NCBI GenBank assembly: GCA_019635715.1 | Contig: JAHBYY010000036.1 | Span: 1 to 44,065, forward strand | Direction: 5' to 3' | Source: Rhizobiaceae bacterium | Lineage (GTDB): Bacteria > Pseudomonadota > Alphaproteobacteria > Rhizobiales > Rhizobiaceae | DNA length: 44,065 bases | Shown here: in pieces, positions 33,397-43,164 of the stretch | How positions within the stretch are numbered: the stretch's first letter is position 1 | Layout: the number at the start of each line of letters is the position of its first letter | Made by a program: the position numbers and the translations under genes | Notes under the pieces: model-generated | The model's input: only the letters and a program-made list of their open reading frames with translations | The model's database searches: none | What the model was told of the DNA's origin: nothing

Positions 33397-33928
33397 GAAA
33401 ACTACAACGATCGGAATAGCTGTAAGGCAGGAAGTTGACAGGGCGCTGGGTCCGACCAACTTGCCGGAAAAACAGCGGCAGGAAGTTGCCGTACAGCTTA
33501 GTAAAATTGTAGATAGATACTCAAGCCCTTATCCTGAGGTCGGATATCTCGAGCAGATAGAAAAGCTTTCTCCCGGATCGACTGCAAAAATTATAGACGC
33601 CACAATCAAGCATCTGGAGCATTGTCATCTAAACGACATGCGGGATCTGGATGTGAAAGAAAAGGAAATAGCGCTCGTTGAAAGCGTGAGTGTTGTTGAT
33701 GCAAGATCGTCCTTGCATGGGCGCATCTTGGGATTTTCAGCATATGTAATACTTATATTATTTTCAGGTGTGGCATATTATATGGGTGCGAGTACATTGT
33801 CATATGCGGCGTTTGGCGCTTCAGTCCTCGGCGTGATAGGGCAACTGATCACCGGGTCGAAGTCTTCGATTAAGATTGTTCAAGAGAATGGCGAGGGACT
33901 CGATGGGAAAGGAGTCTCCGCAAAATGA
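33365..33928 (+). CDS. DUF2335-like membrane protein of low-GC islet
   Basis: About 187 residues starting MSKSPATHQSEKTTT. The soluble N-terminal part has SSPYPEVGYLEQIEKLSPGS and a helix rich in Glu/His/Lys, followed by two membrane segments (FSAYVILILFSGVAYYMG; AAFGASVLGVIGQLITG). This is the layout of DUF2335 predicted membrane proteins. The preceding frame from 33281 is judged non-coding. Codon use is AT-rich (ATA, AAA, TTA), unlike the rest of the window, which suggests horizontal transfer. The function is unknown. Confidence 0.65.
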   Translation: MSKSPATHQSEKTTTIGIAVRQEVDRALGPTNLPEKQRQEVAVQLSKIVDRYSSPYPEVGYLEQIEKLSPGSTAKIIDATIKHLEHCHLNDMRDLDVKEKEIALVESVSVVDARSSLHGRILGFSAYVILILFSGVAYYMGASTLSYAAFGASVLGVIGQLITGSKSSIKIVQENGEGLDGKGVSAK

Positions 33929-34107
33929 AATGGAGTCATTCAGACTGAACTGCTGGTTCGTTTCCTTTGAACGGCTCCGGTATGTTTCCTCAACCGGCTC
34001 AAGGACGAACGTTTCTCGCCACCTCCACGAGGATGTCCATCGCCGCGGGAACAAGCTGAACCGATCATTCATTCCGTGTTCAGCGAGATTGGTCTAGAAA
34101 CGCCTTC

Positions 34108-34395
34108 ATGAACGCGATCCTGTCCATACTCAGAAATGGTCTCGCCGGACTCGCAGCACTCGGGCTGCTGGCCGGACCGTCTGTCGCCGACACCTCGCCG
34201 GATGCACCGGTTCAGGTGGCGCAGGCGGATTGCTATTCCGTCGGTCAGCAGGTGGCAGCGCAGAACGGCGGCACGCTGGCCAAGGCCAGCGAAGCCAGCC
34301 AGGGCGGCCAGACGGTCTGCGTGATCGTCGTGCTGGTTCCGGGCAAGGACGGCCAGAGGCCGCGCCGTACCGAGGTGGTCGTTCCGCTGAACTGA
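34108..34395 (+). CDS. feuN: FeuN-like small periplasmic protein
   Basis: 95-residue secreted protein. The signal peptide (LAGLAALGLLAGPSVA, cleavage expected before DTSPD) is followed by a mature domain with two Cys (ADCYSVG, QTVCVIVVLVPG). It lies 66 bases upstream of the response regulator. In Sinorhizobium meliloti a small periplasmic protein, FeuN, encoded directly upstream of feuPQ, restrains the kinase FeuQ. Position, size and export match. The identification is by context and layout. Confidence 0.75.
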   Translation: MNAILSILRNGLAGLAALGLLAGPSVADTSPDAPVQVAQADCYSVGQQVAAQNGGTLAKASEASQGGQTVCVIVVLVPGKDGQRPRRTEVVVPLN

Positions 34396-34461
34396 GAGCA
34401 GATTCCCTACCTGCCGGCGCCGCGCCTATAGTGGGCGATCTGAACTGACGCGGATGATTCC

Positions 34462-35127
34462 ATGCGGATATTGCTGGTCGAGGACGACAAGGATCTCAAC
34501 CGCCAACTGGCCGAGGCGCTTGTCGACGCCGGCTACGTCGTCGACAAGGCGTTCGACGGCGAGGAGGGCCATTTCCTCGGCGACACCGAGCCCTACGACG
34601 CCGTCATCCTGGATGTCGGCCTGCCGCAGATGGACGGCATCAGCGTGGTCGAACGGTGGCGGCGCGACGGACGCAAGATGCCGGTGCTGATCCTCACCGC
34701 CCGCGACCGCTGGAGCGACAAGGTGGCCGGCATCGATGCCGGGGCGGACGACTATGTCACCAAGCCCTTCCACATCGAGGAGGTCATGGCGCGGCTGCGC
34801 GCGCTGATCCGCCGTGCCGCCGGCCATGCCTCGTCGGAGCTGACCTGCGGACCGCTGCGGCTGGACACCAAGGCCTCCAAGGCCGACATGAACGGCACGC
34901 CGCTGAAGCTCACCTCGCACGAATTCCGGCTGCTCGCCTATCTGATGCACCATATGGGCGAGGTCGTGTCGCGCACCGAACTGGTCGAGCATCTCTACGA
35001 CCAGGATTTCGACCGAGACTCCAACACGATCGAGGTCTTCGTCGGCCGCCTGCGCAAGAAGATGGGTCTCGACATGATCGAGACCGTGCGCGGCATGGGC
35101 TATCGGATGCGAGAACCCGCAGCGTGA
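34462..35127 (+). CDS. feuP: OmpR-family response regulator FeuP
   Basis: 221-residue two-component response regulator. The receiver domain has acidic pocket EDD (residues 7-9), phospho-acceptor Asp51 in VILDVGLPQMDG and Lys in YVTKPFH. The OmpR/PhoB winged-helix DNA-binding domain at about 125-218 shows LTSHEFRLLAYLMHH and TIEVFVGRLRKKMG. In rhizobia FeuP/FeuQ controls osmoadaptation and cyclic beta-glucan export (ndvA). It overlaps feuQ by 4 bases. Confidence 0.88.
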   Translation: MRILLVEDDKDLNRQLAEALVDAGYVVDKAFDGEEGHFLGDTEPYDAVILDVGLPQMDGISVVERWRRDGRKMPVLILTARDRWSDKVAGIDAGADDYVTKPFHIEEVMARLRALIRRAAGHASSELTCGPLRLDTKASKADMNGTPLKLTSHEFRLLAYLMHHMGEVVSRTELVEHLYDQDFDRDSNTIEVFVGRLRKKMGLDMIETVRGMGYRMREPAA

Positions 35128-36548
35128 GCGATGCGCCGTCGAAGCCGGAAGGGCGGCGTCCCTCGACGCGGCTCGGATGGCTGGCGCCGCGGTCGCTGGC
35201 GGTGCGCGTCATCGCCTTCTCCACCATCTGGGCGATCGTCGCGCTGATCGTCATTTCCACCATCATCGCCGCGCTCTACCGCCAGACGGCGGAGCGGGGC
35301 TTCGCCAGCCTGCTGTCGGCCCACCTGTTCAATCTGATCGGGTCGGTGGGCGTCTCGCCGGACGGTCGGCTGACCGGCTCGCCGGATCTCGGCGATCTGC
35401 GCTTCTCGCGTCCGGGCTCGGGCTGGTACTGGAGCGTCGAGCCGGTATCCGGAAACCTCTCAGGCGAATTGCAGTCGTTCTCGATGACCGGCGCGATTCC
35501 GTCGCCCGGCATCGCCGACGTGCCGTTCAATGCCTCGTTCCAGCGCGAATACGCCGCGGCCGGCCCCGGCGGCGAGGCGCTTCAGGTCATCGAGAGCGAG
35601 TTCGTCCTCGACGCCAAGAACCGCGTCGCCCGCTTCCGGGTCATGGGCAACCGAAGCGAGCTCGAACGCGACGTACACGCCTTCGAGTGGCAGTTGTTCG
35701 TCTATCTGTCGCTGTTCGGCATCGGCATGATCGCCATCAACGCGGTCGCCATCCTGCTCGGCTTGCGGCCGCTGGCCCGGGTGCGGGAGGCGCTGGCCAA
35801 GGTGCGGGAGGGCACCGCGCAGCGGCTGGGCGGGTCGTTCCCGACGGAAATCGAGCCGCTGGCCAAGGAGACCAACGCGCTGATCGAGAACAACCGGCGG
35901 ATCGTCGAGCGTTCGCGCACCCAGGTCGGCAACCTCGCCCATTCGCTGAAGACGCCGCTGGCGGTGATGCTGAACGAGGGGCGGGCGCTGGGCGGCGATC
36001 GCGGCCGGCTGATCGTCGACCAGGCGGGCGCCATGCAGGGCCAGCTCGAACACTATCTGCAGCGTGCCCGCATCGCGGCGCAGCGCGACAGCGTCGTCTA
36101 CCGAACCCCGGTGACGCCGATCCTGCAGCGCATGGTCCGGGTCATGGCCAAACTGGGGAACCGGCTGGACATCGGCTTCTCCCCGCCGGCCATGGAGGTG
36201 ATTTTCGCCGGCGAGCGCGAGGATCTGGAGGAGATCGTCGGCAACCTCATGGAAAACGCGGTGAAGTGGGGGCGTTCGCGCGTGGCGGTCTCGCTTGCGG
36301 CGGGCGAGCCGCGCGACGGGCAATCGATGTTCGCGATAACGATCGAGGACGACGGTCCCGGCATTCCCGAGGATCAGGCGCGCGAGGTGCTGAAGCGCGG
36401 CCGCAGGCTCGACGAATCCAAGCCCGGAACCGGGCTGGGCCTCGCCATCGTCTCCGACCTGGTCAACGAATATGGCGGCCGCATCTCGCTGTCGCGCTCG
36501 CGGATGGGCGGCTTGAAGGTCGCGGTGGAACTGCGCACCGCCGACTGA
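35124..36548 (+). CDS. feuQ: sensor histidine kinase FeuQ
   Basis: 474-residue inner-membrane sensor kinase. TM1 is about residues 28-52 (VIAFSTIWAIVALIVISTII), followed by a periplasmic sensor domain to about 200, then TM2 near FVYLSLFGIGMIAINAVAILL (residues 195-215). HAMP follows, then the H-box with phospho-accepting His273 in NLAHSLKTPLAVM, as in PhoQ-type kinases. The HATPase shows NLMENAVKWG, DDGPGIPED and GTGLGLAIVSDLV. GTG 35124 overlaps the feuP stop (GTGA). FeuN probably contacts its periplasmic domain. Confidence 0.9.
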   Translation: MSDAPSKPEGRRPSTRLGWLAPRSLAVRVIAFSTIWAIVALIVISTIIAALYRQTAERGFASLLSAHLFNLIGSVGVSPDGRLTGSPDLGDLRFSRPGSGWYWSVEPVSGNLSGELQSFSMTGAIPSPGIADVPFNASFQREYAAAGPGGEALQVIESEFVLDAKNRVARFRVMGNRSELERDVHAFEWQLFVYLSLFGIGMIAINAVAILLGLRPLARVREALAKVREGTAQRLGGSFPTEIEPLAKETNALIENNRRIVERSRTQVGNLAHSLKTPLAVMLNEGRALGGDRGRLIVDQAGAMQGQLEHYLQRARIAAQRDSVVYRTPVTPILQRMVRVMAKLGNRLDIGFSPPAMEVIFAGEREDLEEIVGNLMENAVKWGRSRVAVSLAAGEPRDGQSMFAITIEDDGPGIPEDQAREVLKRGRRLDESKPGTGLGLAIVSDLVNEYGGRISLSRSRMGGLKVAVELRTAD

Positions 36549-36726
36549 CCTCGGTTCTGTTGCAGCGCGGCATCATATGCCCGATCGCGTTCCTCGCACG
36601 GAACATCCTGCCGCCGTTCAGCCTTTCCCTTTCGATGCCGTCAAACTACCGTGTCGGCCAGGCGGGCTTGCCCCCTCCGGCGGCCAAATTTCGGCCCGAT
36701 ATCAACCCTATGCCAACGGACCGCAG

Positions 36727-37164
36727 ATGCCTGCCGAACGCCGCCGATCGCTGAATGCCAGTGCTGCCGCTGCATTGAGCCTTTTGGGCGCGATGGTGCT
36801 GGCCGGCTGCACGACGATGGGGGCGGGATCCGCAGGCACGGGGATCGACCCCGGCGATGCGCCGGGAGCCACGATGGTGGGCGGGCTGGTGACCGGCGAC
36901 GTCGCCGAAGGCCTCGGCCGGAGCGACATCCGCAAGGCGCTCGCCGCGGAGTACAAGGCCCTGGAATATTCGGCCAGCGGCCAGAGCGTGGCGTGGACGG
37001 GAAGTTTCGGCCGGTCGGGCGAGGTGACGCCCGCGCAGCCCTACAGGGTAGGATCGCAGGATTGCCGCCAGTATACGCATCGGCTGACCGTCGGCGGAAC
37101 GACGCGAACGGCGCGCGGGACGGCCTGCCGCAACCGCGACGGAAGCTGGGCGACGCTCACCTGA
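36727..37164 (+). CDS. outer-membrane lipoprotein, RT0821/Lpp0805 surface-protein type
   Basis: 145-residue lipoprotein. The lipobox is VLAGC with acylated Cys28, preceded by a basic and hydrophobic signal. The mature part has a short glycine-rich spacer, SDIRKALAAEYKALEYS, then a beta-rich domain with WTGSFGRSGEVTP, a paired-Cys arrangement (SQDCRQYTHRL; TACRNRDGSW) and a C-terminal WATL. This resembles the rickettsial 17-kDa-antigen/RT0821 family. The ATG at 36727 is chosen for the lipobox distance. It is anchored in the outer membrane. The function is structural or unknown. Confidence 0.8.
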   Translation: MPAERRRSLNASAAAALSLLGAMVLAGCTTMGAGSAGTGIDPGDAPGATMVGGLVTGDVAEGLGRSDIRKALAAEYKALEYSASGQSVAWTGSFGRSGEVTPAQPYRVGSQDCRQYTHRLTVGGTTRTARGTACRNRDGSWATLT

Positions 37165-37240
37165 AGCCGCAGGGCGCTTCGTCAATTGGCCGCAGGGCAG
37201 GGCGTTGGCAGACGGACGTTAGGCCGGTAAGGGATGGCGC

Positions 37241-38380
37241 ATGCTGTTCCTGATCGTGGCCGCGTTGCTGACCGTGGGTGCCAGCCTTGCCGTGCTGCTT
37301 CCCCTGACGAAGCAGGTGTCGCGCGTTGCGACGGCCGATGCCCATGATATCGAGGTCTATCGCGATCAGTTGCAGGAACTGGAGCGCGACGCTGGCCGCG
37401 GCCTGATCGCGCCGGCCGAGGCTGTCGAGGCGCGGACGGAAATCGCAAGGCGCCTGCTGCGCATTTCGGCCGGCGGGGACACGCAGGCGGACAGGCATGG
37501 CTCGCCGCTCGCCGCGCGCGCCGTCGGCGTGGCCGCCGTGCTTGCCGTTCCGCTGGTGAGCTGGGGTCTCTACGCGACGCTCGGGTCGCCGACGCTCCCG
37601 GATGCTCCGCTCAGCGCTCGGCTGGCCGAGAATCCGAAGGACCAGTCGATCGACGAACTGGTGGCGCGCGCCGAGGCGCACCTCGCCGGCAATCCGGAGG
37701 ATGGGCGCGGCTGGGACGTGCTCGCCCCGATCTACGCGCGGATGCAGCGCCAGCAGGACGCCGTGGCGGCCTACCGCCACGCCATCCGCTTGCTCGGCGA
37801 CAGCGCCGAGCGGCAGGCCGGCCTCGGCGAGGCGCTTGCCGGCATGGCGGCGGGACTGGTCACCGCGGAGGCGTCCGCCGCGTTGCGCAGGGCGATCGAA
37901 CTCGACCCCGCCAATTCCAAGGCGCGGTTTTTCCTGGCGGTCGCCATGGCGCAGGACGGACGGCTGGCGGAGGCGAAGGCCGCATGGCAGGCGATGGCGG
38001 CGGCGCTGCCGGAAAACGACGCCTGGCGTGGGGCCGCCGAGAATGCGGTGGCGGAAGCCGATCGCCGCCTCGCAGCCGCCTCTCCGGCACAGCAGCCCGC
38101 GCCGGGTCCGACGCAGCAGGACATCGACGCGGCCGCCGAACTGTCGTCGCAGGACCGGACGGCGATGATCGAGACGATGGTCGCCGGCCTCGACGCCAGG
38201 CTGCGGGAAAATCCTCAGGACGAGGAAGGATGGGCCCGCCTGATCCGTTCCTATGTCGTGCTCGGCAAGAGCGACGAGGCGGGCGACGCGCTGAAGCGCG
38301 GCGTGGCGGCACTCGACGGCGCGGCGGCCGCCCGCCTGACGACGCTTGCCGCGTCGCTCGGCCTGGTGGCGACGGAGTAG
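37241..38380 (+). CDS. ccmI: cytochrome c biogenesis protein CcmI (CycH)
   Basis: 379-residue membrane protein that chaperones apocytochrome c to the CcmFH ligation complex. It has an N-terminal membrane segment (MLFLIVAALLTVGASLAVLL) and a CcmI-family cytoplasmic loop (DIEVYRDQLQELERDAGRGL). A second membrane segment lies near residue 90-108, and a periplasmic TPR domain follows to the C-terminus (VLAPIYARMQRQQDAVAAYRHA; ELDPANSKARFFLAVAMAQ). It is the first gene of the ccmIEFH (cycHJKL) operon, with a 6-base gap to ccmE. Confidence 0.95.
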   Translation: MLFLIVAALLTVGASLAVLLPLTKQVSRVATADAHDIEVYRDQLQELERDAGRGLIAPAEAVEARTEIARRLLRISAGGDTQADRHGSPLAARAVGVAAVLAVPLVSWGLYATLGSPTLPDAPLSARLAENPKDQSIDELVARAEAHLAGNPEDGRGWDVLAPIYARMQRQQDAVAAYRHAIRLLGDSAERQAGLGEALAGMAAGLVTAEASAALRRAIELDPANSKARFFLAVAMAQDGRLAEAKAAWQAMAAALPENDAWRGAAENAVAEADRRLAAASPAQQPAPGPTQQDIDAAAELSSQDRTAMIETMVAGLDARLRENPQDEEGWARLIRSYVVLGKSDEAGDALKRGVAALDGAAAARLTTLAASLGLVATE

Positions 38381-38386
38381 GGAGCG

Positions 38387-38839
38387 ATGACCCGCAAGCA
38401 GAAACGTCTGGCCGTCATCGGCGGAGCGCTGGTCTTCCTCGGCGCGGCCACCGCGCTGACTTTCTATGCGCTGGGCCAGAAGGCATCCTATTTCTTCATG
38501 CCGGCCGACCTCCAGGCGGCGAGCCTGTCGCCCGGCCAGCGCATCAGGCTCGGCGGCCTGGTCGAGCCGGGCTCGATCAGGCGCGGGCAGGGGACGCAGG
38601 TCTCGTTCGCCGTCACCGACACCGACAAGTCCGTTCCCGTAACCTATACCGGCATCCTGCCGGATCTCTTCCGCGAGGGGCAGGGCGTCATCACCGAGGG
38701 CACGCTCGGGGCGGACGGCGTGTTCGAGGCCGACAGCGTGCTCGCCAAGCACGACGAGACCTACATGCCGAAGGAAGTCGCCGACAGCCTGAAGGAGAAG
38801 GGCATCTGGCAGGAGGAAACGCCGGGGTCGGGATCCTGA
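38387..38839 (+). CDS. ccmE: heme chaperone CcmE (CycJ)
   Basis: 150-residue periplasmic heme chaperone with one N-terminal anchor ([20 protein letters not shown]). The covalent heme-binding His is residue 122 in AKHDETYMP, with Tyr126 as ligand. The OB-fold core includes [15 protein letters not shown] and [16 protein letters not shown]. It delivers heme to CcmF. The stop overlaps the ccmF ATG (TGATG). Confidence 0.97.
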   Translation: MTRKQKRLAVIGGALVFLGAATALTFYALGQKASYFFMPADLQAASLSPGQRIRLGGLVEPGSIRRGQGTQVSFAVTDTDKSVPVTYTGILPDLFREGQGVITEGTLGADGVFEADSVLAKHDETYMPKEVADSLKEKGIWQEETPGSGS

Positions 38840-40833
38840 TGGCCATGGTCGAGATCGGACATTTCGCGCTCGTGCTCGCCTTCGCGCTGGCGCTGGTCCA
38901 GACGGCCGTACCCTTCGCGGGGGCGCGGATCGGCGACGAGCGGCTGATGGCTGCGGGAGGACCGATCACCATCGCGGGATTCCTGGCGACCGCCTTCGCG
39001 TTCGCCGTGCTCACCAGTGCCTATGTGCAGTCGGATTTCTCGGTGCTGAACGTGTGGGAGAATTCCCATTCGCTGAAGCCGATGCTCTACAAGATCACCG
39101 GCACCTGGGGAAACCACGAAGGCTCCATGCTGCTCTGGGTGGTCATCCTCACCTTCTTCGGCGCCATGGTGGCGCTGTTCAGCGCCAACCTGCCGGCGAG
39201 CCTGCGCGCCGACGTCCTGTCGGTGCAGGGGCTGATCGGCGCGGCGTTCCTGCTGTTCGTGCTGACCACGTCGAACCCCTTCACCCGCCTCATCCCCGCG
39301 CCGTTCGAGGGGCGCGACCTCAACCCGATCCTCCAGGATATCGGCCTCGCCATCCATCCGCCGCTGCTCTATCTCGGCTATGTCGGCTTCTCGGTGTGCT
39401 TCTCTTTCGCCGCCGCCGCCCTGATCGAAGGGCGCATCGATGCCGCATGGGCCCGCTGGGTACGGCCCTGGACGCTGGCCGCCTGGATGTTCCTGACCGG
39501 CGGCATCGCGATGGGGTCGTACTGGGCCTATTACGAGCTCGGCTGGGGCGGCTTCTGGTTCTGGGATCCGGTGGAGAACGCCTCGTTCATGCCGTGGCTC
39601 GCCGGCACCGCGCTGCTGCACTCGGCGATCGTCATGGAGAAGCGCTCCGCCCTGAAGATCTGGAGCGTGCTGCTGGCGATCCTGACCTTCTCGCTGTCGC
39701 TGCTCGGCACCTTCCTGGTGCGCTCCGGCGTGCTGACCTCCGTCCATGCCTTCGCCACCGATCCGAGCCGCGGCGTCTTCATCCTGGCGATCCTGACGCT
39801 GTTCATCGGCGGCTCGCTGGCGCTGTTCGCGCTGCGCGCCGGGACGCTGACGGCGGGCGGGCTGTTCCACCCGATCTCGCGCGAAGGCTCGCTGGTCCTG
39901 AACAACCTGTTCCTGACGACGGCCACGGCGACGGTGCTGGTCGGCACCCTCTACCCGCTGCTGCTCGAGGCGGTCACCGGCGACAAGATCTCGGTCGGAG
40001 CGCCGTTCTTCAACCTCACCTTCGGCCCCGTCATGCTGCCGCTGCTCGTCGCCGTGCCGTTCGGCCCGCTGCTCGCCTGGAAGCGCGGCGACCTCCTGGC
40101 CGTCTCGCAGCGGCTGTTCGCCGCTTTCGCCGTTGCCATCTTCGCCACACTGCTGGTGCTGATGCTCGTCGACAGTGCGGGCGCCTTCGCCGCCGCGGGC
40201 GTCGGCCTGTCGGCATGGCTGATCTTGGGGCCGCTGACCGACCTCGCGATGAAGGCCGCGGTCGGCAGTGTTCCCGTCGCGGTTTCGCTGAGGCGGCTGA
40301 TCGGATTGCCGCGGTCGATCATCGGCACGGCGCTCGGCCATCTCGGTCTCGGGTTGACCACGCTCGGCATCGTCTGCACGCTGGCCTTTCAGGTGGAGCA
40401 CATCACGGTGATGAAGCCGGGCGAGACCACCGATATCGGCAGCCGCCAGATTCGCTTCGAGGGGTTTTCGCCGGTCCAGGGCCCGAACTTCACCGAGACG
40501 AGGGCGCTGTTTACAGCCATTGCCGCGGATCGCAGCGAGAGCGGCCGGGTCAGCGCCGCCAAGCGCGTCTACACGGCCCGCCAGATGCCGACCACCGAAG
40601 CCGGCATTCTCACCCTCGGCCTGAGCCAGCTCTACGTGTCGCTCGGCGATCCCACCGACGACGGCGGCATCGTGGTGCGCATCTGGTGGAAGCCGCTGGT
40701 GACCCTCATCTGGCTCGGTGCGCTGGTGATGATGGCGGGCGCGGGCGTGTCGCTCACGGACCGCCGCCTGCGCGTCGGAGCGCCGTCCCGGCGCAGCCGG
40801 GCCGGCAAGGCCAATGCCGAGGTTTCGGCATGA
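38839..40833 (+). CDS. ccmF: cytochrome c heme lyase subunit CcmF (CycK)
   Basis: 664-residue polytopic membrane protein of the heme ligation complex. Markers are [15 protein letters not shown], the WWD heme-handling motif [20 protein letters not shown], and the conserved His in HPPLLYLGY and [12 protein letters not shown]. Many membrane helices run to the end, with a basic C-terminus. ATG 38839 is chosen because it follows the ccmE stop; the longer upstream frame is a shadow of ccmI and ccmE. The stop overlaps the ccmH ATG. Confidence 0.97.
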   Translation: MAMVEIGHFALVLAFALALVQTAVPFAGARIGDERLMAAGGPITIAGFLATAFAFAVLTSAYVQSDFSVLNVWENSHSLKPMLYKITGTWGNHEGSMLLWVVILTFFGAMVALFSANLPASLRADVLSVQGLIGAAFLLFVLTTSNPFTRLIPAPFEGRDLNPILQDIGLAIHPPLLYLGYVGFSVCFSFAAAALIEGRIDAAWARWVRPWTLAAWMFLTGGIAMGSYWAYYELGWGGFWFWDPVENASFMPWLAGTALLHSAIVMEKRSALKIWSVLLAILTFSLSLLGTFLVRSGVLTSVHAFATDPSRGVFILAILTLFIGGSLALFALRAGTLTAGGLFHPISREGSLVLNNLFLTTATATVLVGTLYPLLLEAVTGDKISVGAPFFNLTFGPVMLPLLVAVPFGPLLAWKRGDLLAVSQRLFAAFAVAIFATLLVLMLVDSAGAFAAAGVGLSAWLILGPLTDLAMKAAVGSVPVAVSLRRLIGLPRSIIGTALGHLGLGLTTLGIVCTLAFQVEHITVMKPGETTDIGSRQIRFEGFSPVQGPNFTETRALFTAIAADRSESGRVSAAKRVYTARQMPTTEAGILTLGLSQLYVSLGDPTDDGGIVVRIWWKPLVTLIWLGALVMMAGAGVSLTDRRLRVGAPSRRSRAGKANAEVSA

Positions 40834-41297
40834 GGCGGCTGCGGCTGCTCGGCCTGGCGCTTCTGCTCTGCCTGGCGGCGGCACCGCAGGCCCTTGCCGT
40901 CACTCCGCAGGAGGTGCTTGCCGACCCTGCCCTGGAGGCGAGGGCGCGGGCGATCTCGGCCGAACTGCGCTGCATGGTCTGCCAGAACCAGTCGATCGAC
41001 GATTCCGACGCCGACCTGGCGCATGATTTGCGCGTGCTGGTCCGCGAACGGCTCGTCGCAGGCGACAGCGACCGGGCGGTGGTCGACTATGTGGTGTCGC
41101 GCTATGGCGAGTTCGTCCTGCTGAAGCCGCGCATGAGCCTGCGCAACGCCTTGCTTTGGGCGACCCCGGTGGTCATCCTCCTGCTCGGCGCGGGCGCCGC
41201 GGCCGCCGCGCTGCGGCGCCGCCGTCCTGCCCCGTCTGCGGCACTTTCGCCGGGCGAGGAGGCTGCGCTTTCGGCTCTCCTGAAGGACCGGGACTGA
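40830..41297 (+). CDS. ccmH: cytochrome c biogenesis thioredoxin-like protein CcmH (CycL)
   Basis: 155-residue periplasmic, membrane-anchored reductase of apocytochrome thiols. It has a signal peptide ([18 protein letters not shown]) and the redox motif Cys48-x-x-Cys51 in [22 protein letters not shown]-terminal membrane anchor follows ([21 protein letters not shown]) and then a short cytoplasmic tail. It ends the ccm operon, and degP follows after 120 bases. Confidence 0.96.
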   Translation: MRRLRLLGLALLLCLAAAPQALAVTPQEVLADPALEARARAISAELRCMVCQNQSIDDSDADLAHDLRVLVRERLVAGDSDRAVVDYVVSRYGEFVLLKPRMSLRNALLWATPVVILLLGAGAAAAALRRRRPAPSAALSPGEEAALSALLKDRD

Positions 41298-41417
41298 GGC
41301 CGAAGCACATTACCGATAATTCATTCCCCGGAAATGGTGCCGTAATGAGCGCGGCCCTATTTCTCCGAGGCAGAGGATGGCGCCCGACGCTCATCCCGCT
41401 GAAGAGGATTATCGGAT

Positions 41418-42968
41418 ATGAGCACTCCCAACTCCCCCCTGTCGCGCGGCCGGACGCGCCTGTTCGCCGCCGCTGCCTCCATCGCCATCGCCGGCGCGAT
41501 CGGCCTCGGCGCCGTCACCTCCGGTACAGCCCCGGTCTTTGCGCAGGCCGTCCGGGTCGAAGGCACCCAGGCGCCGGGCTTCGCCGACGTCGTCGAGAAG
41601 GTCTCGCCGGCCGTCGTCAGCGTCCAGGTGAAGGCCAAGATCGAGCCGGCCGCCGACCGTGGCGGTCCCGACATGTTCGGCGGTCCCGACATGTTCGGTG
41701 GCCAGAACTTCGACGACCTGCCGGACAACTCGCCGCTGAAGCGCTTCTTCCGCGAGTTCCGCGGCGGTCCCGACGGTCCGCGCGCGCATCGCCGCGGCGA
41801 TCGCGACCAGCGTCCGCGCCCCGTTGCCCAGGGCTCCGGCTTCTTCATCTCGGACGACGGCTACCTGGTGACCAACAACCACGTCGTCGAGGGCGGCTCG
41901 GCCTTCACCGTCGTCATGGACAATGGCGACGAGCTCGACGCCAAGCTGATCGGCGCCGACCCGCGCACCGACCTCGCGGTGCTGAAGGTCGATGACCAGC
42001 GCAAGTTCACCTATGTCGACTTCGCCGACGATTCGAAGGTTCGCGTCGGCGACTGGGTGGTGGCCGTCGGCAACCCCTTCGGCCTCGGCGGCACGGTGAC
42101 GGCGGGCATCGTCTCGGCACGCGGCCGCGACATCGGCGCCGGCCCCTATGACGACTTCATCCAGATCGACGCGGCGGTGAACCGCGGCAATTCCGGCGGT
42201 CCCGCCTTCAACCTGTCTGGCGAGGTGGTCGGCATCAACACCGCGATCTTCTCGCCGTCGGGCGGCAATGTCGGCATCGCCTTCGCGATCCCCGCCTCCA
42301 CGGCGCGCGAGGTGGTCAAGGACCTGATGAAGGACGGCAGCGTCTCGCGCGGCTGGCTCGGCGTCCAGATCCAGCCGGTCAGCAAGGAGATCGCCGAGTC
42401 CATCGGCCTCGACCAGGCCAAGGGCGCGATCGTCTCCGAGGCGCAGGCCGGCGGCCCGGCGATCAAGGCCGGCATCAAGGCCGGCGACGTCATCACCGCC
42501 GTCAACGGCAAGTCGGTCGGCTCGCCGCGCGAGCTGGCCCGCCTGGTCGGCGGCATCCAGCCCGGCAAGCAGGTCGAGGTCACCTACTGGCGCGACGGCA
42601 AGTCGCAGACCGTCAATCTCGATCTCGGCGCGCTGCCGAAGACCGACCAGCGCGCCTCGGCCGACGATCAGGACGGCCAGCCCCAGGCCGAGCCGAGCTC
42701 GCTGGCCGATCTCGGCCTGACCGTCGCGCCCTCCGACGACGGCAAGGGCATCGTCGTCACCGATGTCGATCCCGACAGCGATGCGGCCGACCGCGGCATC
42801 CAGCCGGGCGACGTCATCACCACCGTCAATGCCCGCGCCATCACCGCCGCCGGCGACGTGACCAAGGCGATGGACGACGCGGCGAAGGCCGGCCGCAAGG
42901 CCGTGCTGGTCCAGGTGAGCCGCGACGACACCAACCGCTTCGTCGCGCTGCCGATCGGCAAGGGCTGA
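41418..42968 (+). CDS. degP: periplasmic serine protease/chaperone DegP (Do family)
   Basis: 516-residue HtrA/Do protease. The signal region is about residues 13-36 (LFAAAASIAIAGAIGLGA). The catalytic triad is His155 (TNNHVVEGG), Asp185 (RTDLAVLKV) and Ser259 (GNSGGPAFN). PDZ1 follows with GWLGVQIQPVSKEIAE and KAGDVITAVNGKSV; PDZ2 is at the C-terminus (QPGDVITTVNARAI). The loop before the triad carries a duplicated GGPDMFGGPDMFGG segment. It degrades misfolded envelope proteins. GAGGAT precedes the ATG. The cycHJKL-degP-response regulator order is the standard rhizobial arrangement. Confidence 0.97.
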   Translation: MSTPNSPLSRGRTRLFAAAASIAIAGAIGLGAVTSGTAPVFAQAVRVEGTQAPGFADVVEKVSPAVVSVQVKAKIEPAADRGGPDMFGGPDMFGGQNFDDLPDNSPLKRFFREFRGGPDGPRAHRRGDRDQRPRPVAQGSGFFISDDGYLVTNNHVVEGGSAFTVVMDNGDELDAKLIGADPRTDLAVLKVDDQRKFTYVDFADDSKVRVGDWVVAVGNPFGLGGTVTAGIVSARGRDIGAGPYDDFIQIDAAVNRGNSGGPAFNLSGEVVGINTAIFSPSGGNVGIAFAIPASTAREVVKDLMKDGSVSRGWLGVQIQPVSKEIAESIGLDQAKGAIVSEAQAGGPAIKAGIKAGDVITAVNGKSVGSPRELARLVGGIQPGKQVEVTYWRDGKSQTVNLDLGALPKTDQRASADDQDGQPQAEPSSLADLGLTVAPSDDGKGIVVTDVDPDSDAADRGIQPGDVITTVNARAITAAGDVTKAMDDAAKAGRKAVLVQVSRDDTNRFVALPIGKG

Positions 42969-43091
42969 TCGTCAAGCCGGCCTGCCCGCCCGATCACCCC
43001 CGGACGGGCCGGCCGACGTGGACCCGGCGGTCGCGTCAATGCCGGCCGCCGGTTCCCGCGGCAGCGGTTCCCACACGCCGCTGCCGCGCTG

Positions 43092-43147
43092 GAGCCTTTC
43101 ATGGCGGCACGGAAACAGGACCGTCTCCATGTGGCCATGAAAGGCTC
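43092..43147. repeat. 14-bp inverted repeat upstream of the response regulator gene
   Basis: GAGCCTTTCATGGC (43092-43105) and its exact complement GCCATGAAAGGCTC (43134-43147) flank a 28-base spacer. The repeat lies 124 bases after degP, and its right arm ends 7 bases before the AGGAAA ribosome-binding site of the next gene. It could fold in the mRNA leader or be a dimeric operator. Confidence 0.8.
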
Positions 43148-43164
43148 TCCACCGAGGAAACGCC

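Noticed and set aside
41313-41415. CCGATAAT...ATTATCGG inverted octamers between ccmH and degP
   Set aside because: Only 8 bp with an 87-base spacer; could easily be chance, so not listed as a site.
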